Shown here piece by piece: positions 36,098 through 45,345 of a stretch of 64,000 nucleotides of DNA. The position numbers and the translations under genes are program-made. The notes beneath the pieces are model-generated. The model saw nothing but the letters and a program-made list of their open reading frames with translations. It was not told the DNA's origin and did not search any database. The number at the start of each line of letters is the position of its first letter. Within the stretch, counting starts at the first letter, position 1. Origin of the DNA: DASZWJ01 sp963813895 (GTDB lineage Bacteria; Pseudomonadota; Gammaproteobacteria; JAURND01); NCBI GenBank assembly GCA_963813895.1, contig CAWFAS010000005.1, positions 124,001 to 188,000 of the forward strand. The letters run 5' to 3'.

Positions 36098-37474
36098 ATG
36101 GCATTAAGCGTGGTAATTTTAGCCGCCGGTAAAGGCAAACGTATGCGCAGCGGTGTTCCTAAAGTCTTACATACTCTCGCTGGCGTTACCCTGCTGGAGC
36201 GGGTAGTACAGACTGCGCAAAGCTTACATCCGGAAACTATTTATGTAGTCTATGGCAATGGCGGCCAACTGGTACGTAGCGAGATGGCGCACTTAACGGT
36301 GCAATGGATAGAACAACCCGAAGCGCTTGGCACAGGCCATGCAGTGAAACAGGTATTGCCGCAATTAAATCCAGATCACCAGGTGTTGGTTTTATATGGC
36401 GATGTACCACTTATTTCTAAAGAAACCCTCCAGCAGTTACTTGATAACACTCCCAAAAATGCGTTAGGTCTGGTCGTGGCTGAATTGGATAAGCCGTTCG
36501 GTTTTGGGCGAATTATTCGTAATGAATTAGGCAATATAGTTGAAATTGTTGAACAAAAAGATGCAAATGTTGAACAGCAAAAAATCACAGAAATTAATAC
36601 GGGGATCATGACGACTTCCGCCCGTCATTTAAAAGATTGGCTGCCACGCTTGACATCCCATAACTCGCAGAACGAATATTATTTAACTGATATTATTGCC
36701 ATGGCTGTATCCGATGGTTATTCAGTGGGTGGCATTTTTGCGCACCGTCAGGAAGAAGTTCGCGGCATTAATAATCTTTCTGAGTTAGCTAGCCTGGAGC
36801 GTATTTATCAGCGCCAAAAAGCTTACGAATTAATGATGGAAGGAGTGACGATTATTGATCCTGAGCGCTTTGATGTGCGCGGCGAAGTGGATATTGCCAT
36901 GGATGTTTTTATAGATGTAAATGTTATTTTGGAAGGAAAGGTGGTTATTGGTGCCAATAGTGTTATTGGGCCTAATACCTTGCTTCGCAATGTTAGCATT
37001 GGTGAAAACGTTAGAATCGAAGCGAATTGTGTCATTGAAAATTCCACCATTGCTGAGTTCTGCATTATAGGACCTTTTGCCCGTATTCGTCCTGGCACAC
37101 AGATTGCTAAACAGGCCCGCGTAGGGAATTTTGTAGAGATGAAAAACAGCCTCTTGGGTGAGGGAAGCAAAGTCCCTCACTTAAGTTATATCGGCGATGC
37201 AGTTATAGGTAAAAAAGTTAATATGGGTGCTGGCACAATAACGGTTAATTACAATGGCAGTACCAAACACCAGACGGTGATTGAAGATCATGCATTTATA
37301 GGCTGCGACAGCCAGCTGATTGCTCCGGTTAAAATAGGCGAGGGAGCATATATCGCTGCGGGTTCAACCATCACTAGCGATGCACCGGCGCATGAACTGA
37401 CCATTGCGCGTGCCAGGCAGCGTACTGTTGAGGGCTGGAAAAAGAAGGTTAAAAAGGGGGTAGGATCCGCTTAA
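36098..37474 (+). CDS. glmU: bifunctional N-acetylglucosamine-1-phosphate uridyltransferase/glucosamine-1-phosphate acetyltransferase
   Basis: 458 residues. The N-terminal pyrophosphorylase domain starts with LSVVILAAGKGKRMRSGVPK and has VLYGDVPLI and the NTGIM region. The C-terminal left-handed beta-helix has hexapeptide repeats from about residue 250, with MKNSLLGEGSKVPHLSYIGD and the acetyltransferase site GAGTITVNYNG. It makes UDP-GlcNAc for peptidoglycan and LPS. It lies 56 bases after atpC, the common gammaproteobacterial order. Confidence 0.97.
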   Translation: MALSVVILAAGKGKRMRSGVPKVLHTLAGVTLLERVVQTAQSLHPETIYVVYGNGGQLVRSEMAHLTVQWIEQPEALGTGHAVKQVLPQLNPDHQVLVLYGDVPLISKETLQQLLDNTPKNALGLVVAELDKPFGFGRIIRNELGNIVEIVEQKDANVEQQKITEINTGIMTTSARHLKDWLPRLTSHNSQNEYYLTDIIAMAVSDGYSVGGIFAHRQEEVRGINNLSELASLERIYQRQKAYELMMEGVTIIDPERFDVRGEVDIAMDVFIDVNVILEGKVVIGANSVIGPNTLLRNVSIGENVRIEANCVIENSTIAEFCIIGPFARIRPGTQIAKQARVGNFVEMKNSLLGEGSKVPHLSYIGDAVIGKKVNMGAGTITVNYNGSTKHQTVIEDHAFIGCDSQLIAPVKIGEGAYIAAGSTITSDAPAHELTIARARQRTVEGWKKKVKKGVGSA

Positions 37475-37505
37475 TCGTTATTAGTTGCTGGCGCGAAATT
37501 GAAAT

Positions 37506-37653
37506 GTGTCGTTCCCGCGCAGGCGGGAATCCATTTATCTATGGCATTTAGTCTTGAATTGTTCAAATAAATAAAATTGGCGCATAAAGTATTTAGCTTT
37601 AAGGATAATCAATGCTACAGATGAATGGATTCCCGCCTGCGCGGGAACGACAC
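37506..37653. repeat. palindromic intergenic element, family D
   Basis: The arms are 30 bases, exact (starting GTGTCGTTCCCGCGCAGGCG at 37506 and mirrored to 37653), with about 85 bases between them. It lies between glmU and tyrS. Translating its right arm gives a spurious N-terminal extension of tyrS. Confidence 0.9.
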
Positions 37654-37735
37654 TTCTAGTCATTTAGTTACCACCTACCCTTCGACATTTCAATCATGCA
37701 TAATGTGCTCACAGAATTTCAAGCGGAGATTTGTT

Positions 37736-38935
37736 TTGGCTACTATAGAAGAATCACTGGCATTAATTAAACGTGGCGCAGTAGATGTATTGCCAGAAAA
37801 TGAACTAATTGAACGATTAAAAACGGGGAAGCCTTTACGGGTCAAATTAGGTATGGATCCCACCGCGCCTGATTTACACCTGGGTCATACTGTAGTGATT
37901 AATAAATTGCGGCAGTTTCAAGACTTGGGGCATGAAGTGCTATTCCTGATTGGTGATTTTACCGGGCGCATTGGTGACCCTACTGGCAAAGATGAAACGC
38001 GTAAACCATTAACGGCTGAAGCCGTAGTGGAAAATGCCCGCACCTATCAGAAACAAATCCACAAAATTCTGGATCCTGATAAAACACAGATTCTATTTAA
38101 TTCCACGTGGATGAAAGATAAAAGTGCCGCCGACCTGATTCAGCTAGCCGCAACGCATACCGTCGCTCGTATGCTGGAGCGAGATGACTTTAATAAGCGT
38201 TTTACTGCCCATCAGCCTATCGCCATCCATGAATTTCTTTATCCCCTATTGCAAGGTTATGATTCCGTTGCGATGCAGGCGGATATTGAGTTGGGTGGTA
38301 CGGATCAAAAGTTTAACCTATTGATGGGTAGAGAGTTACAAAAGCATTTTGGACAGGCGCCGCAGATTATTATTACTACCCCGTTATTAGAAGGCTTAGA
38401 TGGAGTACAGAAAATGTCTAAGTCTCTGGGTAATTACATCGGAATTGACGAACCGGCAGAAGATATTTTTGGCAAAGTAATGTCAATTTCAGACGAATTA
38501 ATGTGGCGTTACCTGGAGTTGCTGAGCTTTACCCCAATGTCGGAAATTGAATGCTGGCGCGAACAAGTGCGTGCGGGCAAAAACCCTCGTGATATCAAAG
38601 TGGATTTAGCAAAAGAATTGGTCACACGATTTCATAGTAAAGCTGAGGCAGAGACAGCCTATGAAAAATTCATCAAAAGATTCCAGCGCAATGAAATACC
38701 AGAAGATTTGCCTGAAGTGGCGATCAAGGCAGAAAACGGCACCATATTGGTAGGTAATCTGTTAAAGCAGGCTAATCTAGTGGCCAGTACATCCGAAGCA
38801 TTGCGTATGATCCAGCAAGGCGCTGTTAAAATCGATGGCGAGCGCTTAGAGGATGGTCAGCATAAAATAGCTGCTGGGGAGGCACATATTTATCAAGTTG
38901 GCAAAAGACGGATCGCTAAGGTACGGGTGGATTAA
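37736..38935 (+). CDS. tyrS: tyrosyl-tRNA synthetase
   Basis: 399 residues from TTG 37736, preceded by a GGAG ribosome site at 37725-37728. The longer frame to 37625 is the repeat element read as protein, and an ATG at 37703 has no ribosome site. Class I motifs: HLGH in DPTAPDLHLGHTVV and KMSKS in VQKMSKSLGNYIG. A C-terminal S4 RNA-binding domain follows (VASTSEALRMIQQGAVKIDG). The length and motif spacing match the longer TyrZ-like bacterial type rather than E. coli TyrS. Confidence 0.95.
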   Translation: MATIEESLALIKRGAVDVLPENELIERLKTGKPLRVKLGMDPTAPDLHLGHTVVINKLRQFQDLGHEVLFLIGDFTGRIGDPTGKDETRKPLTAEAVVENARTYQKQIHKILDPDKTQILFNSTWMKDKSAADLIQLAATHTVARMLERDDFNKRFTAHQPIAIHEFLYPLLQGYDSVAMQADIELGGTDQKFNLLMGRELQKHFGQAPQIIITTPLLEGLDGVQKMSKSLGNYIGIDEPAEDIFGKVMSISDELMWRYLELLSFTPMSEIECWREQVRAGKNPRDIKVDLAKELVTRFHSKAEAETAYEKFIKRFQRNEIPEDLPEVAIKAENGTILVGNLLKQANLVASTSEALRMIQQGAVKIDGERLEDGQHKIAAGEAHIYQVGKRRIAKVRVD

Positions 38936-38967
38936 AGTTCAGTAAATTCTTCTTTCTCCAAGGCTTA

Positions 38968-39157
38968 GGAACGACACATATTTACTTAAAGCAAGCATTT
39001 AAAATTTTTTTGAAGGAAGAATCAGATAAAGTGCCACTAGAAGCTGCCCCCTTCCTAACCTTCCCCCGCTTGCGGGGGAAGGTTAGGAAGGGGGCAGTTT
39101 CTAGTGGCAACCAATCCGTAACCCCATCCACTATAAATAAATAGGTTGTGTCGATCC
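38968..39157. repeat. palindromic intergenic element, family A, copy 3 (full length, short loop)
   Basis: The outer ends are GGAACGACACATATTTACTT (38968) and its approximate complement, ending GTGTCGATCC at 39157. The core is a perfect hairpin CCTTCCTAACCTTCCCCCGC mirrored with almost no loop, so the 60-base centre found at 11721 and 24920 is missing. It defines the true ends of family A at about 190 bases. Confidence 0.88.
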
Positions 39158-39199
39158 CCAACCTGCATGGGGAAGAAGGGCAGCACCTACCTGGAATTA

Positions 39200-39619
39200 T
39201 TAATATTGCTCCCCATAATCAAAATGGCAGGTTTCTGCTGTTGCAGTGCAAATCTCCTGTGAAGCATTGGTCGGATCGAGTTCCCAAGGTCCTATTAAAG
39301 GCTTGGGTACTTCACCATACATGGTCTGCTGGAATAGAGTGATGCTATCACCATAGGAGTCTTGATAGTAGCAGGTAGTAGCGCCTCCACGCGGACCAGA
39401 ATAAGGAGACCATTTTGCTGCAGTGAACTGAACGCCTTTTGTGCCATTGGCAGGGGTATAGTTGTTCGGGTTGGTGCCTTCATACCAGCCATCTTTGGGT
39501 GCCCAGCTGCAGTGTCCTTGGTTGCAAGTATACTTCATGGTCTGTGGTGCCGGGCAGTTTGCAAAAATAGTAGGGCTAATAACCAACAACGCAGGAATAA
39601 TATATTTTATAATTTTCAT
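39200..39619 (-). CDS. small secreted Cys-containing protein of unknown function
   Basis: 139 residues. A clear signal peptide (MKIIKYIIPALLVISPTIFA, cleavage before NC) is followed by a mature part of about 119 residues with six cysteines (22, 32, 37, 83, 124, 131), enough for three disulphides. It is rich in Gly, Pro, Tyr and Trp (CSWAPKDGWYEGTNPNNYTP). No membrane segment follows, so it is probably periplasmic or exported. I do not recognise the family firmly; it resembles small secreted DUF-type proteins of Legionella and Coxiella. Its 3' end lies close to the family A element, which is downstream of it. Confidence 0.78.
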   Translation of the reverse strand: MKIIKYIIPALLVISPTIFANCPAPQTMKYTCNQGHCSWAPKDGWYEGTNPNNYTPANGTKGVQFTAAKWSPYSGPRGGATTCYYQDSYGDSITLFQQTMYGEVPKPLIGPWELDPTNASQEICTATAETCHFDYGEQY

Positions 39620-40062
39620 AGCATAACCTTTTAATTATTGAAAGGTTCAAGTTATGCTGTTGATATAAGAAATATTGTAGCTTGTAATCGACGGGTGAAG
39701 TCTGGTCCTTTTTTAAGAGGCAAATAATAAATTAGTTAGAAAAAATATTTAATTATAAGCTGCGGTCCTTTATTGTTTATATTGGCTAACAACATTTAGG
39801 CCTTATAAAATCAGCATAAGCCGAAGGTTTTTAAGTTAGCAACACATATAACAATTGTTCTGAGACCTGGCCCTGGAATTTTGGAAGGCAGAAAAGAGTG
39901 ATGACAAGTGCAGGGATTTTGAGCAATGATAGGAATTATTTTTCATGATTCAATACCTCAATTTTATTTTAATAGTGTATTTCACAACCTATCATGTTAA
40001 TAACTAATATGCAACTGACAATTCAAACTAATAATTGCTGCCAATAAAAGAGGAAACGTCTT
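39620..40062. other. intergenic region between the secreted protein gene and acs
   Basis: About 440 bases with divergent genes on either side. It is AT-rich and must hold both promoters, but no -35/-10 pair stands out clearly. I see no small gene or RNA. Confidence 0.5.
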
Positions 40063-41997
40063 ATGGAAGAAAAAATTTATCCTGTTCTCCCTATAACCAC
40101 TGAAAATGCATACTTTAATAGCGAGCAATATCAAGCACTTTATCAATATTCAATCAGTGACCCAGAAGGTTTTTGGTCAGAGCAGGCTTTGCAATTTATT
40201 TCTTGGTTTAAACCGTGGGAGCAAATCAAAGACGGTGATTTTGCACATTTGAATACTCGGTGGTTTATTGGGGGCAAGCTTAATGCCTGTTATAACTGTC
40301 TCGACCGTCATCTAGAGTCACGCGGCGATAAAATTGCCATCATTTGGGAAGGAGATGAACCTTCACAATCATTGCAGCTGTCCTATAAAGAACTACATGC
40401 ACTGGTTTGTCGTTTTGCTAATGTACTCACACAACAAGGTGTCGCCAAGGGTGATCGGGTATGTATTTATCTGCCTATGATCCCGGAAGTCGTTATTGCT
40501 ATGCTGGCTTGCGCAAGAATAGGAGCCGTCCATTCAGTAGTGTTTGCGGGTTTTTCTCCAGAAGCATTGCATACGCGCCTTATAGATGCGGATTGCCATA
40601 TAGTAGTTACCGCCGATGAAGGAATGCGGGCGGGTAAGCGAATTCCACTCAAAGCCAACACTGATCAGGCAGTGCAATTGGGGGCGCCGGTGGATAAGGT
40701 TATTGTGGTGAAGCGAAGCGGGAGTTCTATATCTTGGCAGCCTGGGCGTGATATTTGGTATCACGAAGCTATGGCCCAAGTATCTGCGGATTGTCCGATC
40801 GAAGCAATGGATGCGGCAGATCCACTTTTTATACTCTACACTTCTGGCTCAACCGGCCAGCCCAAAGGAATATTACATGTGACTGGCGGTTACCTAGTCT
40901 ATGCTGCACTCACGCATAAATACGTATTCAATTACCATGAATATGATATTTATTGGTGCACAGCGGATGCGGGCTGGATCACGGGTCACACCTATGTAAT
41001 TTATGGTCCACTGGCTAATGGTGCGACTACCGTTTTATTTGAAGGAGCTCCTTTTTATCCAAATTATGCGCGTTATTGGGAAATTATAGATAAATACCGA
41101 GTCAATATTTTTTATACCTCACCCACGGCCATTCGGGCGTTACGCCATGAAGGGGATGATTGGGTTACGCAGACAAAGCGATCGAGCTTGAAATTGTTGG
41201 GGACTGTGGGCGAGCCTATTAATCCTGATGTATGGGAATGGTTTTATGAGGAAGTGGGAGAACAGCGCTGTCCCATAGTGGATACTTGGTGGCAAACGGA
41301 AACCGGTGGCATTCTCATTACGCCTTTACCTGGCGCTACCCCCTTAAAACCCGGCTCCGCAAGCTGGCCGTTTTTTGGTGTTCTGCCTGCTATTGTTGAT
41401 GATGCGGGTAATGAAATCACCGACAATACACCAGGTAATTTAGTCATTAAACAACCTTGGCCGGGATTAGCGACGACCATTTATGGTAACCCTGCGCGCT
41501 ATAAAAATGCTTATTTTCACGATTTCCCTAATCTATATTTAACCGGCGATACTGCACACCGCGACGTTGATGGCTATTATTGGATTTCCGGCCGCAATGA
41601 TGATGTGATTAAAGTGTCCGGACACCGCATTGGTACTGGAGAAGTGGAAAATGCCCTATTAACCCACCCTGCGGTTTCAGAAGCTGCAGTAGTCGCCATT
41701 CCTAATGATATAAAAGGACATGGTATTTATGCTTATGTCACGATTAGAAATGAAATTATGCCTACGGAAGCATTAAAAGTGGAATTAATACAGCAGGTAC
41801 GGCAAGTCATTGGCAGTATAGCTGCTCCTGAGTTTATTCAGTGGGCACCCCGATTGCCAAAGACGCGTTCTGGTAAGATTATGCGGCGAATTTTACGCAA
41901 AATAGCTTGTAACGAAGGTGATTTGGGGGACACTTCTACACTAGCGGAGCCTGATGTGGTTCAAGATTTGTTAGCGAGTCGTAAAGCCGATCTGTAG
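40063..41997 (+). CDS. acs: acetyl-CoA synthetase
   Basis: 644 residues, normal for AMP-forming Acs. It makes acetyl-CoA from acetate, ATP and CoA in two steps. Motifs: the P-loop LFILYTSGSTGQPKGILHVT, VDTWWQTETGG, YLTGDTAHRDVDGYYWISGR and the C-terminal catalytic Lys in PKTRSGKIMRRILRKIA, whose acetylation inactivates the enzyme in other bacteria. A RAGGA-like ribosome site (AAGAGGAAAC) precedes ATG 40063. It is monocistronic. Confidence 0.97.
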   Translation: MEEKIYPVLPITTENAYFNSEQYQALYQYSISDPEGFWSEQALQFISWFKPWEQIKDGDFAHLNTRWFIGGKLNACYNCLDRHLESRGDKIAIIWEGDEPSQSLQLSYKELHALVCRFANVLTQQGVAKGDRVCIYLPMIPEVVIAMLACARIGAVHSVVFAGFSPEALHTRLIDADCHIVVTADEGMRAGKRIPLKANTDQAVQLGAPVDKVIVVKRSGSSISWQPGRDIWYHEAMAQVSADCPIEAMDAADPLFILYTSGSTGQPKGILHVTGGYLVYAALTHKYVFNYHEYDIYWCTADAGWITGHTYVIYGPLANGATTVLFEGAPFYPNYARYWEIIDKYRVNIFYTSPTAIRALRHEGDDWVTQTKRSSLKLLGTVGEPINPDVWEWFYEEVGEQRCPIVDTWWQTETGGILITPLPGATPLKPGSASWPFFGVLPAIVDDAGNEITDNTPGNLVIKQPWPGLATTIYGNPARYKNAYFHDFPNLYLTGDTAHRDVDGYYWISGRNDDVIKVSGHRIGTGEVENALLTHPAVSEAAVVAIPNDIKGHGIYAYVTIRNEIMPTEALKVELIQQVRQVIGSIAAPEFIQWAPRLPKTRSGKIMRRILRKIACNEGDLGDTSTLAEPDVVQDLLASRKADL

Positions 41998-42082
41998 GCA
42001 GAATGCCTGCTGAGTCTTATTGCATGTCAGTCTGTCCAGCGTGTGGACTGCTATGATCCCCTCTCCCGCAACTGCCCACCTT

Positions 42083-42122
42083 TACGCTGTCCCGGCCATG
42101 GACGCCGGGATCCAGTTGACGG
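42083..42122. repeat. fragment of a palindromic element
   Basis: A single arm (CTGTCCCGGCCATGGACGCC then GGGATCCAGTTGAC) resembles the inner part of the MITE at 14863-15151, but no partner arm follows. The remainder of 41998-42291 has no gene; a (CCACCT)n-like tract lies at 42207-42229. Confidence 0.6.
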
Positions 42123-42291
42123 GGAAGTTAAAGTTTCATCTCCTCGGCACTCCGAGATTAATTCTAGTATTAAGCATGTAATTTCACCAATGAATGTTAC
42201 ATTTCCACCTCCACCTCCACCTCCACCTCTTCATAATACTTTAATAATATGCAGGCATAATAAGATTATTAATTTAATGGGAGGTATGGTT

Positions 42292-42735
42292 ATGTCAATA
42301 AGATCTTCGTTTTCAAAGTTGTGGGCAAGATTAAATAATAAGAATCAGCCAGATGCAAGTGTAAATGGTCTGATATACGTAAAAGGTGGTGGGATAATTA
42401 ATCCAGATTATAGTAAAAGTGATGGAATAATTAATCCAGATTATAATAAGGGTTATAACAGAATAATGCCTAATTTAGATGATGAGGAATCTCCGATTCA
42501 AAAAAAGAAGGGCCTAAGAAGCAACAGACGAATTTTTTCCCCAGATGATGGAGATGAAGACGAACAAGCAAATCCACGAAGTTTCTTAGATCTAGAGGAT
42601 CACAAACGAAAAATGGAACAGTATAAAAATTTATTTAACGGTGCTGTAGGACAAGCACAGGTAAAAGCACAAAAAAGAGAAAATCCATCTGCCCACTCTG
42701 ACGTGCTAGGTATAGGTATGACCAAAAATAGTTAG
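42292..42735 (+). CDS. hypothetical small polar protein with tandem motif
   Basis: 147 residues from ATG 42292, chosen because GGGAGG at 42279-42284 is well spaced. The frame upstream to 42043 reads through repeat DNA and a Pro codon tract. The protein starts MSIRSSFSKLWARLNNKNQP, has a tandem repeat GIINPDYSK/GIINPDYNK (about residues 37-55), and then an acidic stretch, a Lys/Arg-rich stretch and an amphipathic helix. There is no signal peptide or membrane segment. I recognise no family. Small polar proteins of this kind in Legionellales can be effectors, but there is no direct evidence here. Confidence 0.65.
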   Translation: MSIRSSFSKLWARLNNKNQPDASVNGLIYVKGGGIINPDYSKSDGIINPDYNKGYNRIMPNLDDEESPIQKKKGLRSNRRIFSPDDGDEDEQANPRSFLDLEDHKRKMEQYKNLFNGAVGQAQVKAQKRENPSAHSDVLGIGMTKNS

Positions 42736-42739
42736 CCTA

Positions 42740-43513
42740 TCAGATTGTCATCATGGTGCATCGACGGATCTGCAGGAAATCCTGATTGCAGGAAAAATGA
42801 TATTTACGATTTTCCTGCAAAAAATGGCTGGAAATATAATATTCCAATTCAGTTATTGACAAAGGATGGGGATGTGGCAGCAGATTAAGCATAAATATAG
42901 CAATCATGAGTGCAGAAGCATAATCTTCCGTTTCAATAGAGGCGTCGCTAGATTCAATTTTTGTCTCATATTCATTGCTGTGTTTTTTTGCAAATTGATC
43001 AGCCAATGCTGCAAGGTCAAACCGCTTCCCCAAAAAATGTTCTAGTAAACCTATACAATCTGTTTTGGGATTTTGTAACACAATAACAGCAACCCCATCA
43101 GCAGCCAACCAGGCAACCAAGTGCTCCAGATTTACCAACCAATCTTTTGGGTCAATATAATAGAATACATGCGAGCATAAAATTAAATCACCTTTTGCTT
43201 CTAGTTGAGTTTCCATAATAGTTTTATCGTGAATAATGGCTTCCGGCACTGCCTGATGCAATTTTTTCAGCAAAAAAAGATTAGGTTCTATCGCAATAGT
43301 TTTTTCAAACAATGGAGTAAACCCTTGCGTTACCATGCCATCCCCAGCGCCGACGTCAATAAAAAATCGTTTAGCCGCTAATCCCTCAACTATCCGATCT
43401 AATCATTGATGCATGTTTCTCTTTTGATTGGTGTTTTATAGAAAAACCTCAAATGCTTGTTGGTATTCTTTACTTTGCGAGTCATAAACTGGTACGCTTT
43501 TTCGAATTGCCAT
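42740..43513 (-). pseudogene. class I SAM-dependent methyltransferase, broken by two in-frame stops
   Basis: One continuous frame starts at ATG 43513 (MAIRKSVPVYDSQSKEYQQA). It meets TAA at codon 26 (43438-43436) and TGA at codon 37 (43405-43403), and continues without a frame change as LDRIVEGLAAKRFFIDVGAG. The SAM-binding motif FIDVGAGDG therefore lies after both stops. The downstream part is intact: IAIEPN (motif II acidic residue), DLILCSHVFYYI and WLAADGVAVIVLQN. An internal ATG at 43336 starts after motif I, so a product from it would lack the SAM site. It looks like a recent pseudogene; TGA at codon 37 fits a TGG (Trp) original. The substrate is unknown. Confidence 0.8.
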
Positions 43514-43618
43514 AATAGTAACCTCTTATTTTTATTATAGTAGTTGTTAAGCTTTGCGCGGTTTTTGCACCATAAAATTATTTAAAAAACCTTAATTTCC
43601 TGACTTTTTGAGGGTGTG

Positions 43619-44308
43619 ATGCAGCATCTAGAAAAACACGTTACGTCATCTGACACATTAAAAGACTTGGTGATAGGTATGTCTGATGGTTTGACTGTGC
43701 CTTTTGCATTAGCGGCTGGTCTAAGTGGTGCAGTAAATTCTACCGGGATCATAGTAACTGCTGGGGTAGCAGAAATAGCGGCTGGTGCAATTGCTATGGC
43801 GCTAGGTGGATATTTGGCTGCCAAAACAGAGGCTGAACATTATCAGTCAGAATATAATCGCGAAAGCCAAGAAATTGAGCAGGTCCCACATATTGAAGCA
43901 GAAGAGGTGGCAGAGATTCTTAGGGAATTTGGTGTAGAAGAAGAACAAGTGCCCATAGTGGTCAATTCAATGCAAGCGCATCCCAAAAAGTGGGTTGATT
44001 TTATGATGCGGTTTGAGTTAGGTCTAGAAAAGCCCAACCCGAAACGCATTTTATATAGCCCCCTTACTATTGGTCTGGCGTATGTATTTGGTGGATTAAT
44101 TCCATTGCTACCCTATATATTTATTTTCAGTGTGCAGCAGGCTTTATTTACCTCGATGGCAGTTACCTTGTTAGCATTGCTTATTTTTGGCAGCATCAAG
44201 GGGTATTTTACCGGCAGAAAAATTATCCGTTCCGGATTGCAGACGATGTTAATTGGTGCAGCAGCTGCGGCAGCAGCATTTGCTATTGCAAAATTGGTGA
44301 GTCACTGA
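43619..44308 (+). CDS. VIT1/CCC1 family Fe2+/Mn2+ transporter
   Basis: 229 residues from ATG 43619 (a GTG at 43616 is adjacent). Family hallmarks: LKDLVIGMSDGLTVPFALAA then GLSGAVNSTGIIVTAGVAEI in membrane segments 1 and 2, and AIAMALGGYLAAKTEAEHY. A cytoplasmic acidic metal-binding domain follows (EAEEVAEILREFGVEEEQVP), then three C-terminal membrane segments. Plant VIT1 and yeast CCC1 move iron or manganese out of the cytosol. In bacteria the role is less clear, probably metal detoxification. Confidence 0.9.
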   Translation: MQHLEKHVTSSDTLKDLVIGMSDGLTVPFALAAGLSGAVNSTGIIVTAGVAEIAAGAIAMALGGYLAAKTEAEHYQSEYNRESQEIEQVPHIEAEEVAEILREFGVEEEQVPIVVNSMQAHPKKWVDFMMRFELGLEKPNPKRILYSPLTIGLAYVFGGLIPLLPYIFIFSVQQALFTSMAVTLLALLIFGSIKGYFTGRKIIRSGLQTMLIGAAAAAAAFAIAKLVSH

Positions 44309-44337
44309 GCTCAGTAAATATCACTCTGGAAAACATC

Positions 44338-45300
44338 ATGGATTCTTTAACTCACGCTTTTCTAGGAGCGGCTACAGCTCAAGTGACTACCGGTAAATCT
44401 TTGGGAAAAAAAGCGGTTTGGGTAGGAGCTATAGCAGGAATGTTACCTGACGTGGATGTCTTTATCCGCAGCAGTCAGGACCCTACAGTTTTCATGATTT
44501 ATCATCGCAATTTTACCCATGCGCTGTCCTTTATCATTTTGGGGGGCTTAATTGCAGGATTATTATCTTTAGCCCTATTTAAAAAATTGCGACCTCAATG
44601 GCGGTATGTTTTCATAGCTGCAATTGCCGCCTATGCAACTCACGGTTTGTTAGATAGTGCTACTAGCTATGGCACTTTATTATTTTGGCCTTTCAGTGAT
44701 AGGCGCGTAGCTTGGGATTTAATAGCCATTGTTGACCCTATATTTACTTTGATCTTAATTATCGGTGTTATTGTCGCTTATCGTCGGCAGAGTCGGTATC
44801 CGGTATTGATCGCAATTTGCTGTTGTCTATTATATTTAACTTTTGCGGGTTGGCAGCATACACGCGCTTTGGCGGTGCAACAGCAATTGGCGTTAGAGCG
44901 TAATCAGAAGATGATTAAAGGCCGCGCCATGCCTAAGTTGGGTCAGGTGTTTGGTTATAATTCTGTTTATATCAGTGGCAACCGCGTCTATTTAGATGAA
45001 ATTGCCACTCCATTATTTAAAGCGGCTTATCCCATCGCCGGCATTTCCGTACCTTTATTCTGTGTGCAATGTATGTCAGCTACATTGGTGGGTAATAAAA
45101 CCCTGTTCCATGATTTTACAGTTTTTTCTTGGTTTACGGATGGCTATATGACTGCGCTTTCGCAGCGGCCATTGGTAGTGGGTGACTTGCGTTATACCAG
45201 GAAGTTAACTCCACTGACGACTGCATGGGCAATTGAGTTTCCATTGAATAATCCTGATCGAACCCATGTTTATTGGCATAGTATGTTTGAGAGTAAGTGA
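44338..45300 (+). CDS. YdjM family membrane-bound metal-dependent hydrolase-like protein
   Basis: 320 residues. The N-terminal motif MDSLTHAFLGAATAQ, then MLPDVDVFI and YHRNFTHALSFIIL give the conserved His/Asp set of the COG1988/YdjM family. About five membrane segments lie in the first 190 residues. The C-terminal 120 residues (from GRAMPKLGQVFGYNSVYISG) are predicted outside the membrane. The biochemical function is unknown; in E. coli ydjM is LexA-regulated. It is 29 bases after the transporter gene and probably in one operon with it. Confidence 0.88.
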   Translation: MDSLTHAFLGAATAQVTTGKSLGKKAVWVGAIAGMLPDVDVFIRSSQDPTVFMIYHRNFTHALSFIILGGLIAGLLSLALFKKLRPQWRYVFIAAIAAYATHGLLDSATSYGTLLFWPFSDRRVAWDLIAIVDPIFTLILIIGVIVAYRRQSRYPVLIAICCCLLYLTFAGWQHTRALAVQQQLALERNQKMIKGRAMPKLGQVFGYNSVYISGNRVYLDEIATPLFKAAYPIAGISVPLFCVQCMSATLVGNKTLFHDFTVFSWFTDGYMTALSQRPLVVGDLRYTRKLTPLTTAWAIEFPLNNPDRTHVYWHSMFESK

Positions 45301-45345
45301 TGTTGTGTATTTGGCTGTCGTTCAGAATGAAAGCCAGATTAATAA

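Noticed and set aside
37625..37735. N-terminal extension of tyrS
   Set aside because: The residues are the right arm of a repeat read as protein; TTG 37736 has a ribosome site.
42043..42291. Upstream part of the small orphan gene, with a Pro run
   Set aside because: It reads through a repeat fragment and a CCACCT-like tract; ATG 42292 has GGGAGG in good position.
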